Of a stretch of DNA of 64,000 bases, positions 47,575-56,486 are shown piece after piece. The notes under the pieces are model-generated. The model worked only from the letters and a program-made list of their open reading frames with translations. It was not told where the DNA came from and did no database searches. This DNA is from Aquimonas sp964586455. GTDB lineage: Bacteria > Pseudomonadota > Gammaproteobacteria > Xanthomonadales > Xanthomonadaceae. Numbering within the stretch: position 1 is the first letter of the stretch; every line of letters starts with the position of its first letter. Location of the stretch: NCBI GenBank assembly GCA_964586455.1, contig CAZPHV010000021.1, positions 1 to 64,000 of the forward strand, given 5' to 3'. Made by a program: the position numbers and the translations under genes.

Positions 47575-48975
47575 ATGTCCGTTTTTCGCTTCGCGCTGGT
47601 CTGTTTGTGTCTGTCGCTGTCAACGCTCGTGCGCGCCACGCCCGGCCAGTTGGAGCCGCGCTTCGGCTCGGCCGGGATGGCCACCGTGGACTCCGCGTTC
47701 CAGCATTCAAGCTATGAGGGCCTGGACGGCCTCATCGATGCCGTTGGGCGCAATCTGATCGCTGGGTCGGTCCGCCATCCTGGCGATACCTCTGCCCTGA
47801 TCACGTCTGCCCTCTTGGTCCGGCTTCGCGCCGATGGCTCGATCGACACCAGCTTCGGCAACGCGGGTTCGCTCAAAGTGCCCGGGTTTCCCGGGGACAC
47901 CCTGTTTGAATTCCGCGCGGTCGCGCTGAGCCCCGACGGCAAAATCATCGCGGCGGGCTTGAGCAAACCCGACGTCAACGGGCTGACCGACGCGCGCATT
48001 CGGGTCTGTCGGATTCTGCAAAGCGGTGTGCTGGATTCCAGCTTCGGTAGCGCAGGCTGCGTTGCGGTGAGCTTCACTGCAGCGTCGACCACGGACGAGT
48101 TTACCGACATGACGGTCCAGGTCGACGGCCGGATCGTGGTGTCCGGTGCGGCTGTTGATGGCTTCGCCCGCTATGCGGTGGCGCGCCTGAACGTCGACGG
48201 CACCCCGGATACCTGTTTTGGTGGGCCGATCCTGTGCGTCGGCGGCGGCGCGGTGATCCAGCCGGTGACCGGGCAGACGCTGAGCTTCACCGATCGCGGC
48301 CGGATCGCGGTGGACGCCTCTGGGAACATCCTGCTGACGGGGCGCTCGGGTCCGTCAATGGCCGTGCTGCGGCTGCGGCCCGACGGCAGCGCCGACCTCG
48401 ATTTTGGCACCCAGGGCTATCGCCTGATTACCCCGGGCATCGTCGATACGTCGGTGGCCAATGCAGTGGTGGCGCTTGATGACAACGCGTTGTTCGTGGT
48501 TGGCCACAAAAATCGCGGCGATGAACGCTATGCAGTGGTCGCCAAGCTCACTGCGCTGGGCACCCTTGACCCCTCGTTCGCGATGGTCGGCTTTCGCGAG
48601 TTCGGCTTCACCGATGTGTCGTTCGACAACAGCGCGCTCGGCGCGCTGGTGCAGGCCGACGGCAAGTTGCTGGTGGTCGGGCGCACCCAGATCAGCACCG
48701 GATCGCAGTCGCTCGAATCGATGGACTGCGCGGTGGCGCGGCTCAATCCCAACGGAAGCTTTGATGCCCGATTCGGCTTCGACGGCGTCAACAGCTTCAA
48801 CTCCGGCTTGATCGACGGCGAGTTTGGCGATGCCAGCGTGCCCGATCTGTGCGCGCAGCTGGGCAGCGACGGTCGCCGTGCCGTGCTGTTCGGGCGGGCG
48901 GGATTCGGCCCCCTATCCCGCCTGTTGCTGATGGCCGTGGACTTGGACGGCCTGTTCGCCGACGGCTTCGAGTGA
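47575..48975 (+). CDS. Secreted delta-60 repeat protein with FADGFE tail
   Basis: A 466-aa protein with a signal peptide (MSVFRFALVCLCLSLSTLVR, cut after RAT). The rest is about seven delta-60 repeats, seen as LEPRFGSAG, IDTSFGNAG, LDSSFGSAG, ADLDFGTQG, LDPSFAMVG and FDARFGFDG spaced about 55-65 residues apart, a likely beta-propeller. It ends LFADGFE, a C-terminal tail shared with the next gene. Its role is unknown; extracellular or surface location is inferred. Confidence 0.82.
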   Translation: MSVFRFALVCLCLSLSTLVRATPGQLEPRFGSAGMATVDSAFQHSSYEGLDGLIDAVGRNLIAGSVRHPGDTSALITSALLVRLRADGSIDTSFGNAGSLKVPGFPGDTLFEFRAVALSPDGKIIAAGLSKPDVNGLTDARIRVCRILQSGVLDSSFGSAGCVAVSFTAASTTDEFTDMTVQVDGRIVVSGAAVDGFARYAVARLNVDGTPDTCFGGPILCVGGGAVIQPVTGQTLSFTDRGRIAVDASGNILLTGRSGPSMAVLRLRPDGSADLDFGTQGYRLITPGIVDTSVANAVVALDDNALFVVGHKNRGDERYAVVAKLTALGTLDPSFAMVGFREFGFTDVSFDNSALGALVQADGKLLVVGRTQISTGSQSLESMDCAVARLNPNGSFDARFGFDGVNSFNSGLIDGEFGDASVPDLCAQLGSDGRRAVLFGRAGFGPLSRLLLMAVDLDGLFADGFE

Positions 48976-49062
48976 GCCGCGTCGATCGAGTGTGATCCCG
49001 GCGTGCGGCGTTCTGCGTATGCAGGCACATCCCGCGTTCATCCGCCCCACTGGAGCTCTACC

Positions 49063-51741
49063 ATGTCCGCTTTTCCGCGCATCGCCCTGCACGCTGCGGC
49101 CGCCCTCAGCTTCGGCCTCGCAAGCTTGCCGGCTCAGGCCGACGGCGAGCTCGACCGCAGCTACGGCGTCGATGGCCGCACGGTCGTCGGCTTCATCGAG
49201 TCCGACCGCGTGCAGCTGCGCGCGCTGGCGCGCTCGCCCTCGGGCCTGCGCTGGATGTTCGGCGATGACACGGCCGACCGCCGTCAGCTCTACATCAGCC
49301 GCAGCCTGGCCAACGGCAGCCCGGACCCGGGTTTCGGCGCCAATGGCAGCGGCCAGCGGCGCACCGCGCTGCCAGAGAACCTGATCCCGCAGACCGAGGC
49401 TTGGGCGGTGGAAGGTGCGCTGGTGCAGGCGGACGGCAAGCCGCTGGTGTTCGGGGGCCTGCGCCCGGTCAACGGCGAGACCGGTGTGTTCCCCGGGCTG
49501 GTCTGTCGTCTGGCGGTGGCCGGCAATCTCGATGCCAGCTTCAGCGGCGGCTGCGCGCAGCTGCGCAGCTTTCTTGGCGGTGAAGAGACTTGTCTGGTAG
49601 CGGATGTCGCCGAAGCGGCTGATGGCAAGTTCGTGGTCATCGGCAATTGCGCCGGGCCCGGTTTCGCGGCGCGTCCGTTCATCACCCGATTGCTCGCGAA
49701 CGGCAGCATCGATTTCGAGTTCGGCGCAGGCGCCGGTCTGGTGACGCCGCTGATTCCGCAGGCGCTGCCGATCGGCCAGCACTACAGTGCGATCGCTCTG
49801 CGTCCGAACGGGCTGGCGGTGGTGGCGGCGCATTTTGCGACGAGCAGCGGCGCACGCGAGGACCGCGATGCCGGCCTGCTGCAGTTTGACGGCGGCGGCA
49901 GCCTGGACACGCAGTTCGGCAGCGGCGGGGTGCGTTTGCTGGCGGAGTCGGGCGACACCCATGAGTTCGCGCGCGACGTGGTGCTGCGCGCTGACGGCCG
50001 CGCCCTGCTGCTGGCCCAGAGTGAGGTGACCGACCTCGGCAACGGCCGTGCCGGTGAACACGCGTTGCTGATGCAGGTGGATGAGAACGGCGCGCTGGAT
50101 GCGGGCTTCGGTAGCAACGGGCTTGTGACTGACGATGTCGATCAGCGCCTTGGTGTGGGGTCAAACCTGCAGTCGCTCTCCATTGATGCGGGGGGCAGGC
50201 CGGTGGTGGCGGGCAGGTCCGTTGTTCCTGCCAAATCGCCGGCCCAGGCCGGCACTGACTTCTGGTTGACTCTTCCGCCGACCGTCGAGCCGAGAGCCGA
50301 TTCCGAGCTTTTGATCACCTCCGCCACGGCAACGAGCGGAATGGTGTCCAACGCAGCAGCGGGGTTTGCCCTGCCTTTCAGCGTCAGCCCCGGGCAAGCC
50401 ACGGTGTTGCGCATTCCCAAGGAGCTGGAATTGGAAGGGCCGACAGACACCATCGTCGGCAACGGACTGCGGGTAACCGCCGAGGCACCGATCACCCTGC
50501 ATTCCTTGAGCGGGCGCTCGGTCGCTATCGAGGGCGCCCAGATACTTCCTGCGCGCCTGTTGGGCACGGAGTATCGGCTGATGTCCTGGGGCATTGGTCT
50601 GGGCCGCGGGTCAAGTCTTGCAGTTGTTGCGAGCCAGAACAACACCTTGGTCACGATCACCCCGAAAGTCAGCGTGGGCTCGCGTCCGGCCGGGGTTGCT
50701 TTCCAGATCAGTCTGCAGCAGGGACAGGTCTACCAGCTGCAGACGCTGCAGGATAGTGATCTCAGCGGGAGCTTGATCAGCGCCACACGCCCGGTTGCCG
50801 TATTCGGAAATCACAGCTGTGCGCTGGTTCCGGATTCGATCACCAGCTTCTGCGGGAGCATGGTCGAGCAGATGGCACCGATCAACCGCTGGGGGCAGGA
50901 CTTCGTCAACGTTCCCACTGCGCAGCGCCCGAGCGGTGATCTGGTCCGCGTCTACGCGCAGCAAGATGGCACCGTCGTATCGCTGGACGGGCAGCCGGCG
51001 GCCGTGGTTGCTGCGGGCGGGTTCTACCAGTTCAGTCGTACTACAGCGACCCGCATCACCAGCAGCGCACCGGTGAGCGTGGCGCGCTACACGCGAAGCT
51101 GCCGAGCCGACTTCCCGGTCGATCCGTGCATCGGCGACCCCTTCATGCTGAGTCTGACGCCGGTCGACAATTGGAAGTCGCGGTACAGCGTGGTGACGCC
51201 GGACCGTACCTTGATCGGCCCGTATCGGCACAGCTTGGAGATCATCGTTACGTCTGCCGACAGCCAGCATGTGCGCGTAAATGGGCAGGGACTTCCGCCG
51301 GCCGGTTTCACGGCGATAGCTGGCACTTCGCTCGTGTATGCGCAGGTCAGCACTTCGCACGGAGCCCAGACGGTCACCGCGCCAGTGCCGCTCTCGGTCA
51401 ACGCCTACGGGTTTCTGCAGGATGGCTCCGAAGGCTATGGCTTCCCCGCCGCCGCGTCGGCCTCCGGTGGTGACGCCGACGGCGATGATGTTCTGTTGCG
51501 TTACACCCCGGGCGGCCAGCGAGATCCAGCGTTCGGTTCCGCGGGTGTGGTGTTGCTCGATCATCGCAGCGCCTACGGTACGCCGCTGCCCAGCTTCGAC
51601 AGCGCCCAGCGCGTGCTGATCGACGCCGACGGCATTCTGGTGGGCAGTGCCAGCGAGAACAGCGCCAGCGGGCAGAGCCTGCTGCTGACCTATCGGCTGC
51701 AGGGTGGCTCGGTGTTTGCCGATGGTTTCGAGAGTGACTGA
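49063..51741 (+). CDS. Delta-60 repeat protein with an inserted IgGFc-binding-like domain and FADGFE tail
   Basis: An 892-aa protein with a signal peptide (to SLPAQA). Delta-60 repeats fill about residues 30-395 (LDRSYGVDG, PDPGFGANG, LDTQFGSGG, LDAGFGSNG) and 805-880 (RDPAFGSAG). Between them, about 397-795, lies a region typical of IgGFc-binding domains: GTDFWLTL, RPVAVFGNHSCALVPD, MVEQMAPINRWGQDFVNVP and CIGDPFML. It ends VFADGFESD. The domain splits one repeat and its DNA is lower in GC. It may bind carbohydrate or protein ligands outside the cell. Confidence 0.8.
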   Translation: MSAFPRIALHAAAALSFGLASLPAQADGELDRSYGVDGRTVVGFIESDRVQLRALARSPSGLRWMFGDDTADRRQLYISRSLANGSPDPGFGANGSGQRRTALPENLIPQTEAWAVEGALVQADGKPLVFGGLRPVNGETGVFPGLVCRLAVAGNLDASFSGGCAQLRSFLGGEETCLVADVAEAADGKFVVIGNCAGPGFAARPFITRLLANGSIDFEFGAGAGLVTPLIPQALPIGQHYSAIALRPNGLAVVAAHFATSSGAREDRDAGLLQFDGGGSLDTQFGSGGVRLLAESGDTHEFARDVVLRADGRALLLAQSEVTDLGNGRAGEHALLMQVDENGALDAGFGSNGLVTDDVDQRLGVGSNLQSLSIDAGGRPVVAGRSVVPAKSPAQAGTDFWLTLPPTVEPRADSELLITSATATSGMVSNAAAGFALPFSVSPGQATVLRIPKELELEGPTDTIVGNGLRVTAEAPITLHSLSGRSVAIEGAQILPARLLGTEYRLMSWGIGLGRGSSLAVVASQNNTLVTITPKVSVGSRPAGVAFQISLQQGQVYQLQTLQDSDLSGSLISATRPVAVFGNHSCALVPDSITSFCGSMVEQMAPINRWGQDFVNVPTAQRPSGDLVRVYAQQDGTVVSLDGQPAAVVAAGGFYQFSRTTATRITSSAPVSVARYTRSCRADFPVDPCIGDPFMLSLTPVDNWKSRYSVVTPDRTLIGPYRHSLEIIVTSADSQHVRVNGQGLPPAGFTAIAGTSLVYAQVSTSHGAQTVTAPVPLSVNAYGFLQDGSEGYGFPAAASASGGDADGDDVLLRYTPGGQRDPAFGSAGVVLLDHRSAYGTPLPSFDSAQRVLIDADGILVGSASENSASGQSLLLTYRLQGGSVFADGFESD

Positions 51742-51888
51742 ACTGCGCCCTTGCGTTCGCTGAGGTTTCGAGGCGCAGCCGCGCGGCCCCAGCGCATCGC
51801 GGCTGCGCACCGGCTTCCGCGGGCTGTAGTCTGTTCGACGGTTTGGCACCGTTGGCGCGTGCGCCACTGACCCCACAAGGCGCAACAG

Positions 51889-54672
51889 GTGAATCCACAA
51901 CACTGGCAGCGCGTACGTGACCTTTTCGAAGCGGCCGTGGAGCTGCCGCAGCCGCAGTGGGCCGCCTGGCTGCAGGCCGAGTGCTCCGATGCAGGGGTGC
52001 GCGCGGAAGTCCTGGCGATGCTGGAGGCCGACGCGCGCCATGGCGTCACCACCGGCCTGCTGGAGCGCGCCCCCGATCTGATTGACGACTTCAGCCGGCA
52101 GGCGACGTCGGCGCGGCTGGGCCAACGCTTCGGCGCGTGGCGGCTGCTACGGGTGCTGGCCGAAGGCGGCATGGGCACCGTCTACCTTGCGGAGCGCGTC
52201 GAGGGCGGGTTCGTCCAGCAGGCGGCGCTGAAGCTGGTTCGCGGCGGGTCGGACTCGGTCGGCGTGATGGAGCGACTCGCTGGCGAGCGCCAGATCCTGG
52301 CTGGGCTTGAGCATCCGAACATCGCGCGGTTGCTCGATGGGGGCATGGGCGCCAGCGGTGAGCCCTTCCTCGCGATGGAGTACGTCGAAGGCGTCGACCT
52401 GTGCAGCTACTGCGATGAGCTGCGCCTGGACGTTCCGGGGCGTCTCAGGCTGCTGCTGCAGGTCTGCGAGGCGGTGGCCTATGCGCATGCGCGGCTGGTG
52501 GTGCACCGCGATCTCAAGCCTTCCAACGTACTGGTCTCGGCGGCCGGCGACGTCAAGCTGCTCGACTTCGGGATCGCCAAGCTGATCGAGCCTCATGGTG
52601 TGGCTGCGGCCACCCAGATCCAGCACCGAATCTACACCCCCGACTATGCGGCGCCGGAACAAATCAGCGGCGAGCTCACGACCACCGCGGTCGACGTGCA
52701 CGCGCTCGGGGTCATCCTCTTCGAGCTGATCAGCGGGCGTCGGCCCTATTCGGCGCGAGGGCTCTCGGTGGCCGCCATCGAGCAGCAGGTGCTGCACTGC
52801 GAGCCGGGCCGCCCGAGCGGCTGGGCGACCGGGCGTCAGACCGGGGCAGCCGCGGCTTCAGGCGCGCTTGGCCCCATCCCGCTCGAGGACACGAAAGATG
52901 CGGCCGCGCAGCGCGATCGACATGCGCAACTGCGCAGAACCACGCCCCGACAGCTGCGCCGTCAGCTGCGCGGCGACCTCGATGCGATCGCACTGAAGGC
53001 CCTGCGCAAGCAGCCGCAGGAGCGCTACGGCTCGGTGCAGCTTCTGGCCGACGATCTTCGCGCCCACCTGCAACAGCGGCCTGTGTCTGCGCGCCGCGGC
53101 AACCTGCGCTATGCGCTGGGTCGCTTCCTGCGGCGGAACGCGTGGGCCGTGGGTTCGGCCAGCTTCGCTGTGCTCGCGCTGCTGTTGGGGCTTGGCACGG
53201 CGCTATGGCAAGCCGAGTCGGCGCGCCGCGAAGCGGCGACGGCGCGCGAAGCGCTGGCGTTCATGCAGCAGCTGTTCGCGCTGGCCGACCCGGAAGCCGC
53301 CCGCGGCCGCGACGTCAGCGCACGCGAGCTGCTGAACTCCGGCAGCCAGCGCATCCGCAGCGCCCTGGAGGATCAGCCGGACGCGCGCCGGGTGCTGCTG
53401 CAGGCAATGGCCGAGGCGCATGTCGGTCTGGGGCTTTATGCGGAAGCCCTACCGCTGCTGGACGAGGCACTGCGTACGGCCGCCGCGCGCAGCGACGACG
53501 AGGTGCAGCGGCGGCTGCTGTTGGCGCGGGCGGCAGCGCTGCACGGCTTGGGGCAGTTCCAGCAGGTGCTGGATGAGTTCCGCCCGCTGCGGGCGAATGC
53601 GGCGCGGGCGAGCAGGGCAGACCGCCTGCACGCTGCTGCGCTGGACTACCACCTGGGTCGTGCCGAGCAGGCGCTGGCGCGATCCGCAGAGGCGGAACGG
53701 CATCTGCGCGCGGCGCTGTCGGTGCGTGAGCAGCTGCTGGGTCTTGCCGCGGCCGAGACCCAGGAAGTCGCGGGGTCGCTGGTATCTCTGCTTCAGATGT
53801 CGCAGCGCAAGGCCGAGTCGCTCGCGCTGGCCGAGCGCAGCCTCGCGGCGCTGGACGCCGCGAAGAGCGGCGACGACCTGCTGCGCGCCAAGGCGATGTC
53901 GTCGCTGGCGATGGTGCAGACCAACAGCGGCGATCTCGGCAGCGCCGAGACGCTACGCCGCGAAGTGCTGTCGATTTTTCGACAGGTCTACGGCGAGGCG
54001 CACCCGGCCACCACGGTGGCACTCAACAATCTCGCCAGCGTGCTGTTTGCGCAGCGCCGCTACGTCGATGTGCTGCCGATGTTCGAGGAGGTCCTCAGTC
54101 AGCGCCGCCGACTGTATGCGCAGAATCATCCAAGCATCGCGATGGCAGCCAACAACGTGGCCAACGCGCTGCTGTCGACCGGCCAGCCCGCCCGGGCGCT
54201 TGAGCATGCGCAGGAAGCGTTGGACATCCGCCGCCCCGCGCTTGGCGACGTCCATCCGGCCACCGCGCTGTCGATCATCGGCGTCGGCGCCGCCCTGCTC
54301 GAACTGGGCCGGCTCGACGAAGCTCAGGCGCACTTTGAAGAAGCCCTGACTGTGTTCGCGGCGCTGTACGGCCCCGACAATACCCAGTCGATCTCGAGCT
54401 ACAACAACCTCGCTCGCATCCAGCTGGCCCGCGCCGCAATGCCCTCGGACTGCAGCCACAGTGAGCAATCGGTGCGGCGTGGTCGAGCCGATCCGCCCGG
54501 CGACAGCCCGCCCAAGCTCTATGCGCTGGCCCTGCACCGGGCCTGTCAGCTGCGCCGCGGCGATGAGTCGCAGCGGCCCGTGCTGGACGCTCTGGTACGC
54601 GACTACCGCGCGCGCGTCGCGGCGGATGATCCCTTCATCGCGGTGCTGCAGGCCTTGCCAGGGCGAGGTTGA
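51889..54672 (+). CDS. Membrane Ser/Thr protein kinase with TPR sensor domain
   Basis: A 927-aa protein with a GTG start. The kinase domain spans about 84-400: glycine loop EGGMGTV (92-98), K115, HRDLKPSN (D208) and DFG (226-228) are all present. One membrane segment (about 417-440) leads to a TPR region to the end, likely periplasmic. It faces an ECF sigma-factor gene 57 bp away (convergent). Kinase-ECF43 pairs such as PknS-EcfK of Xanthomonas citri activate the sigma factor by phosphorylation; a similar role is inferred here. Confidence 0.85.
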   Translation: MNPQHWQRVRDLFEAAVELPQPQWAAWLQAECSDAGVRAEVLAMLEADARHGVTTGLLERAPDLIDDFSRQATSARLGQRFGAWRLLRVLAEGGMGTVYLAERVEGGFVQQAALKLVRGGSDSVGVMERLAGERQILAGLEHPNIARLLDGGMGASGEPFLAMEYVEGVDLCSYCDELRLDVPGRLRLLLQVCEAVAYAHARLVVHRDLKPSNVLVSAAGDVKLLDFGIAKLIEPHGVAAATQIQHRIYTPDYAAPEQISGELTTTAVDVHALGVILFELISGRRPYSARGLSVAAIEQQVLHCEPGRPSGWATGRQTGAAAASGALGPIPLEDTKDAAAQRDRHAQLRRTTPRQLRRQLRGDLDAIALKALRKQPQERYGSVQLLADDLRAHLQQRPVSARRGNLRYALGRFLRRNAWAVGSASFAVLALLLGLGTALWQAESARREAATAREALAFMQQLFALADPEAARGRDVSARELLNSGSQRIRSALEDQPDARRVLLQAMAEAHVGLGLYAEALPLLDEALRTAAARSDDEVQRRLLLARAAALHGLGQFQQVLDEFRPLRANAARASRADRLHAAALDYHLGRAEQALARSAEAERHLRAALSVREQLLGLAAAETQEVAGSLVSLLQMSQRKAESLALAERSLAALDAAKSGDDLLRAKAMSSLAMVQTNSGDLGSAETLRREVLSIFRQVYGEAHPATTVALNNLASVLFAQRRYVDVLPMFEEVLSQRRRLYAQNHPSIAMAANNVANALLSTGQPARALEHAQEALDIRRPALGDVHPATALSIIGVGAALLELGRLDEAQAHFEEALTVFAALYGPDNTQSISSYNNLARIQLARAAMPSDCSHSEQSVRRGRADPPGDSPPKLYALALHRACQLRRGDESQRPVLDALVRDYRARVAADDPFIAVLQALPGRG

Positions 54673-54728
54673 GAGGCGCGACGGCGTGCGCGCTGCGTTT
54701 GCGTTGAAGCCGGTGCTCGCGCCAGCGC

Positions 54729-55289
54729 TCAGGCGCCGGAAAGTTCCTTTTCCAGGAGCGCCTTGGCCACCCGCGTGCCGCGCTTGATGGTGGGTTCGGA
54801 CACACCCAGCAACTCGGCGATCTCGCGCACTTCCAGCCCGCTGAAGAAGCGTAGCTCGATGATCTGCACCAGCCGCGGATCGGCCTGGCCGAGACGGTCA
54901 AGCGCCGAATCGAGCTGTACCAGTTGTTCGATCTGCAAATCGAGCGCGATCGGCTGGTAGTCGACGCATTCCAGAGTCACCGGCTCGCATCCGCCCCCGC
55001 GGCGCTCGGCCTGACGCGCGCGCGCATAGTCGATCACCACATGGCGCATGGCTTTCGCGGCGGTGGCGTAGAAGTGCCGGCGGCTCGCGAAATCGGCGGG
55101 ATCGGTGGCGTGCAACTTCAGCCAGGCTTCGTGCACCAGCGCTCGGGTGTCGAGCGTGCCGCGGCGCTGATGGCGGGCCAGTTCGGCGCGCGCGATCCGC
55201 ACCAGTTCGGCGTAGTGCGCGCCATAGGCGGCGGGTTCGGCCACGTAGGGCGGATCGCCGGCACCGGGTGGAGGAGGCTCAGGGCTCAT
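54729..55289 (-). CDS. ECF sigma factor (ECF43-like)
   Basis: A 186-aa sigma-70 family factor with region 2 (DFASRRHFYATAAKAMRHVV) and region 4 helix-turn-helix (EIAELLGVSEPTIKRGTRVA). The DFAS stretch (66-69) fits ECF43-type factors, which lack the acidic patch in region 2.2 and need phosphorylation by a partner kinase. No anti-sigma gene is adjacent; instead the kinase gene converges on it. Target promoters are unknown. Confidence 0.82.
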   Translation of the reverse strand: MSPEPPPPGAGDPPYVAEPAAYGAHYAELVRIARAELARHQRRGTLDTRALVHEAWLKLHATDPADFASRRHFYATAAKAMRHVVIDYARARQAERRGGGCEPVTLECVDYQPIALDLQIEQLVQLDSALDRLGQADPRLVQIIELRFFSGLEVREIAELLGVSEPTIKRGTRVAKALLEKELSGA

Positions 55290-55399
55290 GCGGCAGGAGC
55301 ATAGCCGAGCCGCGCTTCGGCCAATCTGGTGAAGTTCCTGACAACGCTGCCGCGGCCGGGCTGGGCGCGCTCAGAAGGTGAGCGGGTTCGCGATCTGCA

Positions 55400-55556
55400 G
55401 CAAGGCCGGGGCTTGAATCCGCGTCGTCGTCGGAGCTGCAGCCCGCGCCTCGGCAGTCGTCGACAAGGGCGCGGTCGATTGCTTCGGTGGGCGTGTCGAC
55501 GCTCCGCTGCAGGTGTTCGCGCAGCAGCAGAACCCTCCGCGTGTGCGATATCGCGC
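55400..55556 (-). pseudogene. Remnant of a B12-binding radical SAM protein C-terminus
   Basis: Directly after the dioxygenase stop and in its frame, the minus strand encodes AISHTRRVLLLREHLQRS and then VDTPTEAIDRALVDDCRGAG. This aligns with AIAHERLVLLLRDHLLGL and ADAPTEIIDRALVEDYRAAG of the intact radical SAM gene 1 kb away. The remnant lacks any start, core or cysteine motif and decays into unrelated sequence. It is a broken C-terminal piece, not a working gene. Confidence 0.8.
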
Positions 55557-56201
55557 TCAGCCGCGCGCCAGCGCGATGTCGAAGCGGCCCTCCGGCACGC
55601 CGCCGTGCTCGCCGACCGCAAAACTCACCACGACCTGCGCGCGCTCCGCCGCGTCCAGCGCATTGAGGATGCGGTCGTCGGCATTCAGCGGTTCATCGGC
55701 GAAGTACATCTGGGTGGTGAGCTCACGGTGCTCGGGGTGGGACACCTTGAAGTGCACGTGCGGCGGGCGCGACCAGTGGCGTTGCACCGGATACGCGCCC
55801 GGCACGATGGTGCGCACGCGATAGCTGCCAGTGGCGTCCGTTTGCAGGCGCGCATAGCCCTGGAAGTGCGGGTCGAGCGGCGCGGGGTTGCGATCGGCGG
55901 CATGCGCATAGCGGCCGTGGTGATTGGCCTGCCAGACGTGCAGCAGTGCGCCCTCCAGCGGCGCGCCGTCAGCGCCGCGCACGATGCCGTGTATCTCGAC
56001 GACGCGACCCGTGGCGCGCTGCGCGTGGCCGCTGAGCTGGGTCAGATCGAAGTCCGACTCGGTCGTGGTGTCGACCGGAAAGAACGGCCCCTCGGTTTGC
56101 CGCGGTGTCGCTGCGGACAGCGGCCGCAGGATCGCGAAGCTCGCGAGGGTGAGGCCGCCGACAACAGCGCGGCGGCGAACGGGATCATCGGGCTCGGACA
56201 T
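55557..56201 (-). CDS. Intradiol ring-cleavage dioxygenase, exported
   Basis: A 214-aa protein with a Tat-type leader (RRRAVVGGLTLASFAIL). The Fe(III) ligands of the intradiol family are visible as Y98 (HGRYAH), Y137 (PGAYPV), H148 and H150 (RPPHVHF). It splits catechol-type rings between the hydroxyls; the true substrate is unknown, and exported members are not linked to the usual catechol pathway. No other aromatic-degradation gene is adjacent. A radical SAM remnant follows its stop codon. The 285 bp upstream hold nothing recognised. Confidence 0.85.
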   Translation of the reverse strand: MSEPDDPVRRRAVVGGLTLASFAILRPLSAATPRQTEGPFFPVDTTTESDFDLTQLSGHAQRATGRVVEIHGIVRGADGAPLEGALLHVWQANHHGRYAHAADRNPAPLDPHFQGYARLQTDATGSYRVRTIVPGAYPVQRHWSRPPHVHFKVSHPEHRELTTQMYFADEPLNADDRILNALDAAERAQVVVSFAVGEHGGVPEGRFDIALARG

Positions 56202-56486
56202 GGGGCAACTCCGGCGGCGCGGGCGAAGTGGGTCGGGCGGCAGGGCTTGAGCGCGCAGCGCGGTGCGCGCTCGCGGCTACTGTAAACCTCCAGCGTGCAG
56301 CCGCAGCGAAGCCTCGCTCTGCCGCTCGGCTCGAACGTTCTGTCTCTGCCTGCAAGCGGGTGGGCCGAGCGCGCAAATTGGCTTCAGCGGATTGCGGATT
56401 CTCGGGCGTTCACGCAGGCGGCGACGACGCGCCTCGACGGTCGGTTCGCGGCCAAGCATCAGGCGTGGGCGCGATGGCCGCGCCCC

